A stretch of DNA of 64,000 nucleotides from Endozoicomonas sp965232255 (lineage in GTDB: Bacteria > Pseudomonadota > Gammaproteobacteria > Pseudomonadales > Endozoicomonadaceae): assembly GCA_965232255.1 (NCBI GenBank), contig OZ246962.1:3348001-3412000 (forward strand), given 5' to 3'. Numbering within the stretch: position 1 is the first letter of the stretch; every line of letters begins with the position of its first letter. The position numbers and the translations under genes are program-made. Positions 52,409 to 61,717 of the stretch are shown here, in pieces. The notes under the pieces are model-generated. The model ran no database searches and was not told the origin of the DNA. It saw nothing but the letters and a program-made list of their open reading frames with translations.

Positions 52409-52664
52409 TCCGCATATTCTGACCCTTACCGCCCAAGCGCTGTGGCTGGTTCTGCTACTGTCAATGCCGCCCATCATTGCTGCCTCAGTGGTGGGTCTGA
52501 TGATCAGTCTGATTCAGGCACTGACCCAGATTCAGGAGCAGACGCTGCCTTTCGCCTTTAAGCTGGTGGCCGTCATCATCAGTATCTTTTTGACGGCGCG
52601 CTGGATCGGTATCGAGATCTACAACTTCTCGCTGGCCATTATGGAAATGTTTCAAAGGCTCTGA
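52401..52664 (+). CDS. sctS: T3SS export gate protein SctS
   Basis: An 87-residue protein with two membrane hairpins, LWLVLLLSMPPIIAASVVGL and FKLVAVIISIFLTARWIG, joined by LIQALTQIQEQTLPF, the conserved loop of SctS/FliQ. Confidence 0.97.
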   Translation: MHDPHILTLTAQALWLVLLLSMPPIIAASVVGLMISLIQALTQIQEQTLPFAFKLVAVIISIFLTARWIGIEIYNFSLAIMEMFQRL

Positions 52665-52666
52665 CT

Positions 52667-53458
52667 ATGATCCTGCCGGTCGACCAGCTCAAAGAGTGGT
52701 TTTATATCCTGTCGATGGGCATGCCCCGCATCGTCGCATTGTTCACCGTTCTGCCCATGTTGCACAAACGCAACCTGGGCGGTGCCATGCTCCGCAACGG
52801 TATTGCCATGTGCCTGGTGTTATTTATGCACCCGATGCTCGCGGAAAGTAAGCCAGATGTCGTTTTCACCATTTACGACACCGCCGGCATTGTCATCAAA
52901 GAGATTTTTATCGGGGCATTGATGGGGTTTTGCCTGGCAATTCCGTTCTGGGCTCTTGAATCCGCCGGTTTTTTTATTGACAACCAGCGTGGTGCTTCCA
53001 TGGCCAGCACCCTCAACCCATTCTCCGGAGCAGAAACCTCCCCCATGGGTATTTTGTTTACCCAGGCATTTATCGCGCTGTTCATGACCAGTGGTTTATT
53101 CCTGTTGATGCTGGAAAGCCTGATGCTTACCTACCAGGCTTGGCCAGTATTCAGCTATTTCCCGCAGATTAATCAAGAGGCCACCTACTTCTTCTTGCGC
53201 CAGTTTGACCTGATTATCCAGCTGGCCATGTGGCTATCGGCACCCGTCATTATTGCCATGTTTATTACCGAGTTTGGCATCGCTCTGATCAGCCGGGCAG
53301 CACCGCAACTGAACGTCTTTATTCTCGCCATGCCGATTAAATCCGGCGTAGCTGTCGCTGTGCTGGTTGTCTACATTCACACCATTATGGAGTTGTCGCG
53401 CAAGCACATGCTGGGCATTCCCCAGCTCTTTGAGTCCTTGGGGGTGCTCTGGCAATGA
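52667..53458 (+). CDS. sctT: T3SS export gate protein SctT
   Basis: A 263-residue inner-membrane protein of the FliR/SctT family with about six hydrophobic segments. FFIDNQRGASMASTLNPFSG is its hallmark. It overlaps sctU by four bases (ATGA), so translation is coupled. Confidence 0.97.
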   Translation: MILPVDQLKEWFYILSMGMPRIVALFTVLPMLHKRNLGGAMLRNGIAMCLVLFMHPMLAESKPDVVFTIYDTAGIVIKEIFIGALMGFCLAIPFWALESAGFFIDNQRGASMASTLNPFSGAETSPMGILFTQAFIALFMTSGLFLLMLESLMLTYQAWPVFSYFPQINQEATYFFLRQFDLIIQLAMWLSAPVIIAMFITEFGIALISRAAPQLNVFILAMPIKSGVAVAVLVVYIHTIMELSRKHMLGIPQLFESLGVLWQ

Positions 53459-54513
53459 GTGCAGAAAAAACCGAACAACCCACTCCGAAAAAACTGCGCG
53501 ATGCTCGCAAAAAGGGTCAGGTAGCTAAAAGTAAAGAGGTTTCGGGCACTTTCGGGTTGATTGCCGTGCTGGCACTGCTGTGGACCATGAGCGATACCTT
53601 TATCAGTACCATTATTGAGATGGTGGAGCTGCCCACTACTGTTTACAACGAACCGTTCAGTAAAGCATTCAAGATCGTCGCCCACGGTCTGTTGGAAAAA
53701 ACCATGGAATTGCTGCTGCCCTTGGTGGCTGTGGCAGCATTTGCGGCTATTATCGGCAATATTATGCAGTTTGGTTTTTTGATTGCCGGTGAGTCGGTGA
53801 AGCCGGATATCAAAAAGATCAACCCCGTAGAGGGCTTTAAAAAAATATTCGCCCTGAAAAACCTGGTGGAATTTCTCAAGTCCATTTTCAAGATTCTATT
53901 TCTATCCTTTGTCGTTTATTACGTAATCTATTCCAGTATGGGTGACATGGTTAATATTCCCCACTGCGGTCGGGATTGCATTATGCCTGTCACCGGTCAC
54001 CTGATTAAAAAACTGCTGCTTTACGCCATCGTCGCTTTCATGGTAATCGCAGTGCTTGACTACCTGTTTGAACGCTACAACTTTATGAAGCAAAACCGCA
54101 TGAGTAAAGATGAAGTCAAGCGGGAACACAAAGAGAGTGAAGGTAGTCCTGAGATCAAGGGCAAGCGTCGTGAGATCCATCAGGAGATTCTTAATCAGGC
54201 GGAAAACACCGGTAAATCTGATGTGGTAATCAAAAACCCGACCCATCTGGCCATCGGCCTGCGCTACCGGCAGGGGCAAACGCCACTGCCGGTAGTGACG
54301 GTAAAAGGTCGTGGTGGCCATGCTCGGTTTATCATCAAAGTTGCAGAAAAAGAAGGCATCCCGGTGCTGGAAAACGTGCCTTTGGCTCACGCCCTGTTTC
54401 ACCTGAACATTACCGACTTTATTCCTGGCGAGTTGATCGAGCCGGTGGCCGAAGTATTCCGCTGGGTTCAGGAGGTCAAGGAGCAGGAACAAAACATCGA
54501 AGGCGGCGAATAA
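53455..54513 (+). CDS. sctU: T3SS switch protein SctU
   Basis: A 352-residue membrane protein. It opens SAEKTEQPTPKKLRDARKKG, has four membrane segments to about residue 210, then a cytosolic domain with the self-cleaving NPTH motif (VIKNPTHLAIGLRY). Cleavage between N and P sets the order of export. Last gene of the operon. Confidence 0.97.
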   Translation: MSAEKTEQPTPKKLRDARKKGQVAKSKEVSGTFGLIAVLALLWTMSDTFISTIIEMVELPTTVYNEPFSKAFKIVAHGLLEKTMELLLPLVAVAAFAAIIGNIMQFGFLIAGESVKPDIKKINPVEGFKKIFALKNLVEFLKSIFKILFLSFVVYYVIYSSMGDMVNIPHCGRDCIMPVTGHLIKKLLLYAIVAFMVIAVLDYLFERYNFMKQNRMSKDEVKREHKESEGSPEIKGKRREIHQEILNQAENTGKSDVVIKNPTHLAIGLRYRQGQTPLPVVTVKGRGGHARFIIKVAEKEGIPVLENVPLAHALFHLNITDFIPGELIEPVAEVFRWVQEVKEQEQNIEGGE

Positions 54514-54655
54514 CCCAACCCAGCGTCGCTTTTCTTATCCAAACAAATCCCTTAACATCGATTGGCAGAAATGCGCATAGTTTTGGCCATTTCGCACCAT
54601 AATAAAAAACGCACCTCTGCCAAACATCAAGAGCCGTGCCTTAAGGGAAATTATA

Positions 54656-55954
54656 ATGAAAAAAATAACTCAGTCCCTGTTTGCACTGTCCACCCTGACA
54701 TTGGCCGTACAGGCTGGCGCTGCCGGATTTGCCCTGAATGAATCGACAACATCTGCTGCCGGCACCGCCTATGCCGGCCGTGGTTCCAATGCCGAGGATG
54801 CTTCGATTATGGCGGCTAATCCCGCAGGGATCGCTCTGTTGGATGAACGCCAGGTGACGTTTGGTAGTGCAATTGTGGTGCCCGATGGCAATTTTACCGG
54901 ATCAAGCAATACAGCGCCTGTCGCGGCCAGTGAAGACGGCTTCCTGAACACATCAATGATCCCATTTGGTTATTTTTCTCTGCCTATCGATCATCAACTG
55001 TCGTTTGGTATGGGTATCTATGCCCCGTTTGGCTCCTCCACTAACTATGATGATAATTGGGCCGGGCGCTACCTGGCGGATGAAACCGATGTGACATTTA
55101 TCAACCTTCAGCCCACCGTCGCTTATAAATTCAATGACCAGTTCTCCGTCGGCATTGGTGTTTTTGCCACCTATGCAGATGGCGAGTTGAGCCGTTTTGT
55201 ATACCCACCTTCTGCCACTGATCGGGTCGTCATTCAGGGCGATGACTGGGCATGGGGCTGGAATATTGGCGCCATCTGGCAACCGCTGCCAACAACATCC
55301 CTTGGAATCAGTTACCGCTCCAGCGTCGACGTGAAGCTAGGCGGGAACGCCACTGGCACAGGCGCTCTTTTTGGCAACACGACAGTAACCGAAAAAGCCG
55401 GGCTTGATATCACATTGCCAGACAATCTGGACCTTAGCCTGACTCACCAGATAGACGACCGCTGGACCATTATGGCTGGAGCCACCTGGACCCGCTGGAG
55501 CCATTTCGAGAAATTATTGATCACCTCTGAACAAGGGAGTGGTGGTGTTTCAGATCCTGGCCTGGCACCTCCCTCTGCTGTTCCCGGTGTCATTACCTAT
55601 GTTCAGGAAAATTGGCAAGATGTCTGGTCTTTTGCCGTCGGTACCAGCTATCGCTACAACGACCGGCTCACGTTAAAAGCCGGTTATGCCTTTGACCAGA
55701 CGCCCGTTGAAGATACCTATCGCACTGCCCGCATTCCCGACAGTGACCGTAACTGGTTGACCATCGGCGGCAAATACGAGTTGGACCGGGGTTGGACGAT
55801 TGATGTCGCCTATGTTTATATGTTTGCCTCAAAAGTACCTATAGCCGAGACAAACTACAATGATGACGGCACACTTGCCAACACCTACCTACTTGCAGGC
55901 GAATACGACAACAGCGCCCACGTTTTCAGCGCCTCAGTGACTAAACGCTTCTGA
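54656..55954 (+). CDS. fadL: FadL-family outer membrane transporter
   Basis: A 432-residue outer-membrane beta-barrel for long-chain fatty acids or other hydrophobic compounds. Signal peptide of about 22 residues ending AGA|AGFAL. The mature N-terminus begins with the FadL hatch pattern (GFALNESTTSAAGTAYAGRG, then NPAG). Aromatic alternating strands run to a C-terminal Phe (VTKRF), the barrel assembly signal. The exact substrate cannot be read from sequence. Confidence 0.93.
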   Translation: MKKITQSLFALSTLTLAVQAGAAGFALNESTTSAAGTAYAGRGSNAEDASIMAANPAGIALLDERQVTFGSAIVVPDGNFTGSSNTAPVAASEDGFLNTSMIPFGYFSLPIDHQLSFGMGIYAPFGSSTNYDDNWAGRYLADETDVTFINLQPTVAYKFNDQFSVGIGVFATYADGELSRFVYPPSATDRVVIQGDDWAWGWNIGAIWQPLPTTSLGISYRSSVDVKLGGNATGTGALFGNTTVTEKAGLDITLPDNLDLSLTHQIDDRWTIMAGATWTRWSHFEKLLITSEQGSGGVSDPGLAPPSAVPGVITYVQENWQDVWSFAVGTSYRYNDRLTLKAGYAFDQTPVEDTYRTARIPDSDRNWLTIGGKYELDRGWTIDVAYVYMFASKVPIAETNYNDDGTLANTYLLAGEYDNSAHVFSASVTKRF

Positions 55955-55977
55955 TAACATAACCCACAAAATACCAC

Positions 55978-56001
55978 AAAACCCGGCACCCGCCGGGTTT
56001 T
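55978..56001 (+). terminator. fadL terminator
   Basis: AAACCCGGC (55979-55987), loop ACCC, GCCGGGTTTT (55992-56001): a classic rho-independent terminator. Confidence 0.9.
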
Positions 56002-56265
56002 CATACAGTCAGGATCATTGTTAGGCGCAGCAGCTCAACGACAATTAACAATATCTATCAGACTTATTTTTTTAATTAATTTTAACATCCTACAATTTGA
56101 GCATAAACTTCACCCTCAATGAACACCCATTATCCAGATCAGTAAGCAACCGTGGATTCCGTAGCTTATCTTTCGTAAGATTCCATGGCGTTCGATTCAT
56201 CTGCTATCGACGGTTACCAGCTGAATGGGATGTAAACAACGATCCAACACCAAGAGGTAAATCTT

Positions 56266-56835
56266 TTGACACAGTCACTGATTAACACCGTAGTCAAGCC
56301 ATTTAAAGCAACCGCTTTCCACAAGGGCGAATTTGTTGATGTTTCTGAGCAAAGCCTGCTGGGCAAGTGGTCTGTCGTGTTCTTCTATCCGGCTGACTTC
56401 ACTTTCGTGTGCCCTACTGAGCTGGGTGACCTCGCTGATCACTACGCTCAGCTGCAAGAGATGGGTGTAGAGGTATACTCCGTTTCTACTGACACTCACT
56501 TCACCCACAAAGCATGGCACGATGGTTCTGATACCATCAAGAAAATCCAGTTTCCAATGATCGGTGATCCAACCGGTGTTATCTCGCGCAATTTTGGCGT
56601 GATGATTGAAGATGAGGGCCTGGCGCTGCGCGGTACTTTCATCATCAATCCGGAAGGTGTCATCAAGTCTCTCGAAACCAACGATCTGGGCATTGGCCGC
56701 TCTGCCAAAGACCTGATTCGTAAGGTACAGGCTGCTCAGTTTATTGCCACCCATCCAGGGCTGGTATGTCCAGCTGCCTGGCAGCCGGGCGAAGAAACTC
56801 TGGCTCCTTCCCTTGAGCTGGTTGGCAAAATCTAA
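56266..56835 (+). CDS. ahpC: Alkyl hydroperoxide reductase subunit C
   Basis: A 189-residue typical 2-Cys peroxiredoxin. The peroxidatic cysteine is in FYPADFTFVCPTELG (about residue 49), the resolving cysteine in HPGLVCPAAW (about 168). It reduces H2O2 and organic peroxides and is recycled by AhpF, encoded next. The TTG start is supported by AGAGG nine bases upstream and by the E. coli N-terminus (SLINT). OxyR control is usual, but no binding site was assigned. Confidence 0.97.
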   Translation: MTQSLINTVVKPFKATAFHKGEFVDVSEQSLLGKWSVVFFYPADFTFVCPTELGDLADHYAQLQEMGVEVYSVSTDTHFTHKAWHDGSDTIKKIQFPMIGDPTGVISRNFGVMIEDEGLALRGTFIINPEGVIKSLETNDLGIGRSAKDLIRKVQAAQFIATHPGLVCPAAWQPGEETLAPSLELVGKI

Positions 56836-57069
56836 GCCATGAACACTCTGGGCCACTCGTCGTCGTGGCTCAGAGCCCATCGCCAAACACAAGCCACCGC
56901 TTCATCTATCTATTATCTATCGCCGAGGCTGTCCAGGAATTGTGGATTGCTCGATTAGCCAACATTCCTGGTCGGCTTTAGCAGGCTCCTGCCAATGCAC
57001 CGAAAAACGAAAGTATAAAACTGTCGTTTGTTGCATTACTCAGCAATTAAAAAATCTACAGGATAAACC

Positions 57070-58656
57070 ATGCTTGATACCAATATGAAAACCCAGCTAC
57101 AAAGCTATTTGCAGAACCTGAAATCAAACGTCGAACTCTCTGTATTTCTTGATGACAGCAAAAAGTCTGAAGAACTGGCCTCGTTAGCAGACGACATTGC
57201 CAGTTTGTCAGACAAAGTGATCGTCGCTCACGCCACTGATGCTAACGAACGCACACCATCCATGCTGATTCGCTCTACGGCAACCAACAGTGAAATCCGC
57301 TTTGCCGGGCTACCGATGGGCCACGAGTTTACTTCGCTGGTACTGGCACTGTTGCACAGCGGCGGCCACCCCGCCAAAGTTGATCCTGCTGTGGCGGAAC
57401 AAATTAAAGCACTGCCCGGCCAGTATCGCTTTGAAACTTATGTATCCCTAAGCTGCCAGAACTGCCCGGACGTGGTTCAGGCGCTGAACATTATGTCCGC
57501 CCTTAATCCAAACATTACCAATGTGATGATCGATGGCGCTCTGTTTCCCATAGAAGTGGATGAGCGCAAAATCATGGCTGTTCCTGCGGTTTACCTCAAC
57601 GGTGAATTATTTACCCAGGGTCGTATTTCGCTGCAAGAGATTCTCAACAAACTCGATACTGGTGCAGTCAAGCGTCAGGCTGCGGCCATCTCTGAGAAAG
57701 AGCCATTTGAAGTATTGGTTATTGGCGGTGGGCCGGCCGGTGCTGCAGCTGCAATTTACAGTGCTCGCAAGGGTATTCGTACCGGCATTGTTGCTGACCG
57801 CTTTGGTGGTCAGGTGATGGACACTGTTGGCATTGAAAACTTTATCTCGGTAAAAGCCACTGAAGGCCCAAAACTGGCAGCCAATCTGGAAGAACACGTT
57901 CGGGACTACGATGTAGACATTATGACCGAGCAACGCGCTAGCCGTGTTATCGCTGCCGAACAGACCGGCGATCTGATTCAGATAGAACTGGAAAGTGGCG
58001 CAGTCCTGAAAAGCCGTTCACTAGTTATTGCCACCGGCGCTCGCTGGAGAGAGATGAATGTACCGGGTGAACAAGAGTATCGCGGTAAAGGTGTCGCCTA
58101 TTGCCCACACTGCGATGGCCCGCTATTTAAAGGCAAAAAAGTTGCCGTCATTGGTGGCGGTAATTCCGGCATTGAGGCCGCTATTGATCTGGCTGGCATT
58201 GTTGAGCACGTCACGGTACTGGAATTTGATAACAAGCTCAGGGCAGACGAAGTACTGCAAAGCAAGGCGCGCTCCATGGGCAATATCGATATTATTACTG
58301 AAGCGATGACCACAGAAGTTGTGGGCGACGATAGCCAGGTAACCGGATTAAACTACACTGATCGTGCATCTGGAGAGAATAAATCACTGAAACTATCAGG
58401 TATTTTCGTTCAGATCGGATTAGTACCAAACGCCGAGTTCCTCAAAGGTACTCTGGAGCTGAATGCTCGTGGAGAGATTGTTACAGGTCCTCACGGCGAA
58501 ACTTCTATGCCTGGCGTCTTTGCCGCAGGCGACGTGACCACTGCGCCCTACAAGCAGATCATCATTGCCATGGGCAGCGGTGCCAACTCAGCACTCGGAG
58601 CCTTTGATTATCTGATCCGCACCCCTGAGCCGCAGGAAGAACAAAAAGCCGCCTAG
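57070..58656 (+). CDS. ahpF: Alkyl hydroperoxide reductase subunit F
   Basis: A 528-residue NADH-dependent flavoprotein disulfide reductase. The N-terminal double thioredoxin fold has the CQNCPD dithiol (about residue 130). Then come the FAD site GGGPAGAAAAIYSARKG, the NADH site GGGNSGIEAAIDLAG and the second dithiol CPHCDGP. It reduces AhpC. The length matches E. coli (521). Separated from ahpC by 234 bases with no obvious terminator. Confidence 0.98.
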   Translation: MLDTNMKTQLQSYLQNLKSNVELSVFLDDSKKSEELASLADDIASLSDKVIVAHATDANERTPSMLIRSTATNSEIRFAGLPMGHEFTSLVLALLHSGGHPAKVDPAVAEQIKALPGQYRFETYVSLSCQNCPDVVQALNIMSALNPNITNVMIDGALFPIEVDERKIMAVPAVYLNGELFTQGRISLQEILNKLDTGAVKRQAAAISEKEPFEVLVIGGGPAGAAAAIYSARKGIRTGIVADRFGGQVMDTVGIENFISVKATEGPKLAANLEEHVRDYDVDIMTEQRASRVIAAEQTGDLIQIELESGAVLKSRSLVIATGARWREMNVPGEQEYRGKGVAYCPHCDGPLFKGKKVAVIGGGNSGIEAAIDLAGIVEHVTVLEFDNKLRADEVLQSKARSMGNIDIITEAMTTEVVGDDSQVTGLNYTDRASGENKSLKLSGIFVQIGLVPNAEFLKGTLELNARGEIVTGPHGETSMPGVFAAGDVTTAPYKQIIIAMGSGANSALGAFDYLIRTPEPQEEQKAA

Positions 58657-58686
58657 TCACTTCCTACCATACCGGCAGCGATTTAC

Positions 58687-58712
58687 CCCACCCTTCTGCT
58701 ATGAAGGGTGGG
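58687..58712 (+). terminator. ahpF terminator
   Basis: CCCACCCTTC (58687-58696), loop TGCTAT, GAAGGGTGGG (58703-58712), then ATTTC. No gene in the rest of 58657-58914. Confidence 0.8.
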
Positions 58713-58914
58713 ATTTCAGGGCTTACGCACAAGGATGATTATTGATGTGAGCCGGTGCTATGCAGCAACCCAACCCTCTCTCATAGATACCTATTCTGCT
58801 GGGCTTATGAGGAGCCGACAATTTGCATAACATTGGCACCTATCAATATTCACATTTGGATGGGATGTGCATTTCGGAACTTTATGATTTTTTGAGATAT
58901 CAAGCCCACATTAA

Positions 58915-59658
58915 TCATGTATGTTTTTTCAGCAGAAAATAAAAAAACAATGGTATACCCAATACATAGCGACTAAACAATCGCTTTGGTTCAAGAGACA
59001 ATCGATATAACCATTCCAGACTCAAACTGCGAAGTAGTTTCGGGGCACGACTAATCTTCCCAGCACTGAAATCAACAATTGCACCACCACAAATAATAAG
59101 CAGCGATCCTTGCAATTTTTCCATTAACAGTTTAGCTATTCGTTCCTGTTTTGGCATTCCCATAGCCAAAATAATCAGGCGATGGCTACAAGTGTTACCT
59201 GCCAGATGAATCAGATCAAGATAGGCCTGGTCATCCTGAAAACCATCTAATTTATGACATGACATTCCCTTAAGTAATTTTTCTGCGCCTAAACTCAGCC
59301 AAGGCTCTTGCGTTCCAAACACAAATACTTGAGCATAGGGATGGTTCGACAAAAAACAATCACAAATCTTAGGTATAAGATCAGTACCATTAAGATTGGC
59401 ACCAGGATCACAATGCTTCATCATGCAAGCCACTTTAATGCCACCACCATCCCTTAATCGATAAGTTAACCGAGAAAAATAGTCTCGTATTTCGTTATCT
59501 TCCGCCATTAAATTATATGCATATTGATTAACAAATCCGAGTGATACAGGAGTATTCACATTACACACATGTTGAATAAACTGATAAACCTCTGTATCTG
59601 GCAATAAATTAAGTGAGCGTATTATTGGGTCTGTCACCAACGAGTTTTCGATAAACAT
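58915..59658 (-). CDS. WecG/TagA/CpsF-family glycosyltransferase
   Basis: A 247-residue GT26 enzyme that adds an aminosugar or hexose to a lipid-linked precursor at the inner membrane. LRDGGGIKVACMM, FGTQEPW, LAMGMPKQE, GGAIVDFSAGKISRAP and LEWLYRLSLEPKRLFSRY are the family blocks. Its last hydrophobic residues are a membrane-association patch. It overlaps the upstream GT4 gene by 50 bases, so the two are coupled. GAGAGGT precedes the ATG. Confidence 0.9.
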   Translation of the reverse strand: MFIENSLVTDPIIRSLNLLPDTEVYQFIQHVCNVNTPVSLGFVNQYAYNLMAEDNEIRDYFSRLTYRLRDGGGIKVACMMKHCDPGANLNGTDLIPKICDCFLSNHPYAQVFVFGTQEPWLSLGAEKLLKGMSCHKLDGFQDDQAYLDLIHLAGNTCSHRLIILAMGMPKQERIAKLLMEKLQGSLLIICGGAIVDFSAGKISRAPKLLRSLSLEWLYRLSLEPKRLFSRYVLGIPLFFYFLLKKHT

Positions 59659-60730
59659 TCAGGTACCTCTCAGCAACAACAGGCCAGGAAAACCGGCTAG
59701 CATAAGATTGTGAAACCTGACACTGTATTTCAGACCATTGCATAGTCAGATATTTAACAGCCTGATCAAGATTATTTATATCCAGAGCGAATTGAGCACC
59801 AACTCCAGATTCCTCGATGAAACGTTTAAAAGAAGGTGGTTCAACAGACAGAAGAGGAACGAGCCCATAGGACATCAGTTCAACAACACTGATACCAAAA
59901 CCCTCATAGGCGGAAGCGCTAATGGTAAAACGAGATGCAGCAATATGGCACAAAATTTCTTTGTCACTAATATCAGTAAACAACTGAACATACTGCTCAC
60001 ATTTTAGCTCTGAAATTTTACTTCGAATGACATTAACATTACCGGTTTTTGAGCGACCGATAATTTTCAATCGACAGTCCTGATGATCAATTTTGCTCCA
60101 CAACTCAATTAAGTCAATAAGACGTTTATTATCAGAAAACCTCCCAAGATAGATAAAATCATTTACTTTTTGTATGCTTTTAACTACACCAAACTTTTGA
60201 AAATTCACACCATTTTCGATCAACAATGAACTATAGCCAATATCTTTAAATAATTCATAATCATTAGTACTACAAGAAGCTATCGCATCAAATCGAGATA
60301 AAGAAAAAGGAGTGATAATTTTAAAAAAAAGCTTTTTAAAGTAAATGTCTTTATTAGTATGAAAAAAACCACCATGAGTGGTTAAAAGCAATTTTGGCTT
60401 CAGCCTGCCAAATCGCTTTTGAATAGATAGATATTCAACAAAAAAATCTATTGCATGAACATGCACCACATCAAATTGATTCATCTCATCAATTGGCAAC
60501 TGGCAAATTGGATATCTTATTGATCCATACCAAGGATAACGCTGTACAGGAATTCCTGACTCAATAGCAACTGCTGACAGGTTAGTATTTTCCTGAAAAT
60601 CACTATTAGTGGTAAAAACCTTTACAATACATCCCGTTTTCATCTGCTCAGAGGCAAGATTAAAAACAACATTCTCTAAGCCACCAATGCTTGGCAGAAA
60701 CTGGCGAACAACATGTAATATCTTCAACAC
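59609..60730 (-). CDS. GT4-family glycosyltransferase
   Basis: A 373-residue GT-B enzyme. The N-terminal domain begins ILHVVRQFLPSIGGLENVV; the C-terminal donor-binding domain has FIYLGRFSDNKRLIDLIE and SAYEGFGISVVELMSYGLVPL, the E-x7-E motif region. It transfers a sugar in surface polysaccharide or O-antigen assembly. The GTG start is inferred. Donor and acceptor are unknown. Confidence 0.9.
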   Translation of the reverse strand: MLKILHVVRQFLPSIGGLENVVFNLASEQMKTGCIVKVFTTNSDFQENTNLSAVAIESGIPVQRYPWYGSIRYPICQLPIDEMNQFDVVHVHAIDFFVEYLSIQKRFGRLKPKLLLTTHGGFFHTNKDIYFKKLFFKIITPFSLSRFDAIASCSTNDYELFKDIGYSSLLIENGVNFQKFGVVKSIQKVNDFIYLGRFSDNKRLIDLIELWSKIDHQDCRLKIIGRSKTGNVNVIRSKISELKCEQYVQLFTDISDKEILCHIAASRFTISASAYEGFGISVVELMSYGLVPLLSVEPPSFKRFIEESGVGAQFALDINNLDQAVKYLTMQWSEIQCQVSQSYASRFSWPVVAERYLNVYRKLVGDRPNNTLT

Positions 60731-60788
60731 TTACACCACGATACCATTATCAACAGGACGAAATATTAAAATCTCTTCATCAAGAATT

Positions 60789-61565
60789 TCAATCTATGAA
60801 ATGTACTCTTCTGAAGCCACGAAGAGTATTGATTATTTTTTCCATTTTAAAAAAAGACAACGCAGAATTTAAATTATCTATTACAGCAATTTCATTCTTA
60901 TCAATATTACTATCGAAAAACTTTCTAGCTGTAAATTTATTTTGAATACAAAGAGCAGGTGAAAACTGATAAATATTTAATTTAGAAAAGAAAGGAGAAT
61001 ATTGTTGAGAAAAAATATAATAGTCAGTGGCTAGAAAACATTTTTGGGGGGCACTGATAAGCATTTCTGCCACATCTTTACGAATAATGTAGCCACCAGA
61101 CAACCACGCAGTACTCTTTAAGCGAAAAAGGGTATTGGAATAGACTTCAAGATTATCACTCTTATCAAGAAGAACACGATTGGAAGGCGCTTCTAACCTT
61201 ATGATCCCAATATAATCAGGTATCCAGACATCAGATTTCAAAATATCAGTCAGTCTGCTTGATAAGTGGATATCATCTTCAAAAACAACTGCAAACCTAT
61301 CTGTACCCTCAGCGATAGTTTTCCAAACATTATAATGACTCAAAAAACAACCTACAGAGCCTCTCTCCCATCTAGGTGCCCCTTTTGTTCCTTTATCATA
61401 TTTGGAAGGAGAATCACGACAAAATTTATCAAATTGTTCATCAGACAGTTTTTTTCCATCAACGGCAGCAGCTCGAAAATAATTGATTTTAAAATAATCA
61501 AGCTGCGAACTCATAAACTCAAGCCTTTCCACGTCTCTATCTAGATTAATGACAAATATTTTCAT
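60789..61565 (-). CDS. GT25-family LPS glycosyltransferase
   Basis: A 258-residue LPS-biosynthesis glycosyltransferase of the LOB1/LgtB type. IFVINLDRDVERLEFM opens it; GSVGCFLSHYNVWK and VVFEDDIHLS (the ExD metal motif) are diagnostic. The ATG at 61565 follows AGGGAT; a longer frame begins at 61583. AT-rich like the other genes of this cluster. Confidence 0.9.
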   Translation of the reverse strand: MKIFVINLDRDVERLEFMSSQLDYFKINYFRAAAVDGKKLSDEQFDKFCRDSPSKYDKGTKGAPRWERGSVGCFLSHYNVWKTIAEGTDRFAVVFEDDIHLSSRLTDILKSDVWIPDYIGIIRLEAPSNRVLLDKSDNLEVYSNTLFRLKSTAWLSGGYIIRKDVAEMLISAPQKCFLATDYYIFSQQYSPFFSKLNIYQFSPALCIQNKFTARKFFDSNIDKNEIAVIDNLNSALSFFKMEKIINTLRGFRRVHFID

Positions 61566-61717
61566 GCAAATATCCCTGTCCAATGTACTTTTCGAACAAA
61601 TATAACTAAACCTTATTTAAAAAAGTAGAAAACCTTCCAACAGATTTTTCCTGTGTACTAATAGTCTACAATACTGATAATTACTACACTGTTGGCGTCT
61701 TCAGTATAAATTAGAAC

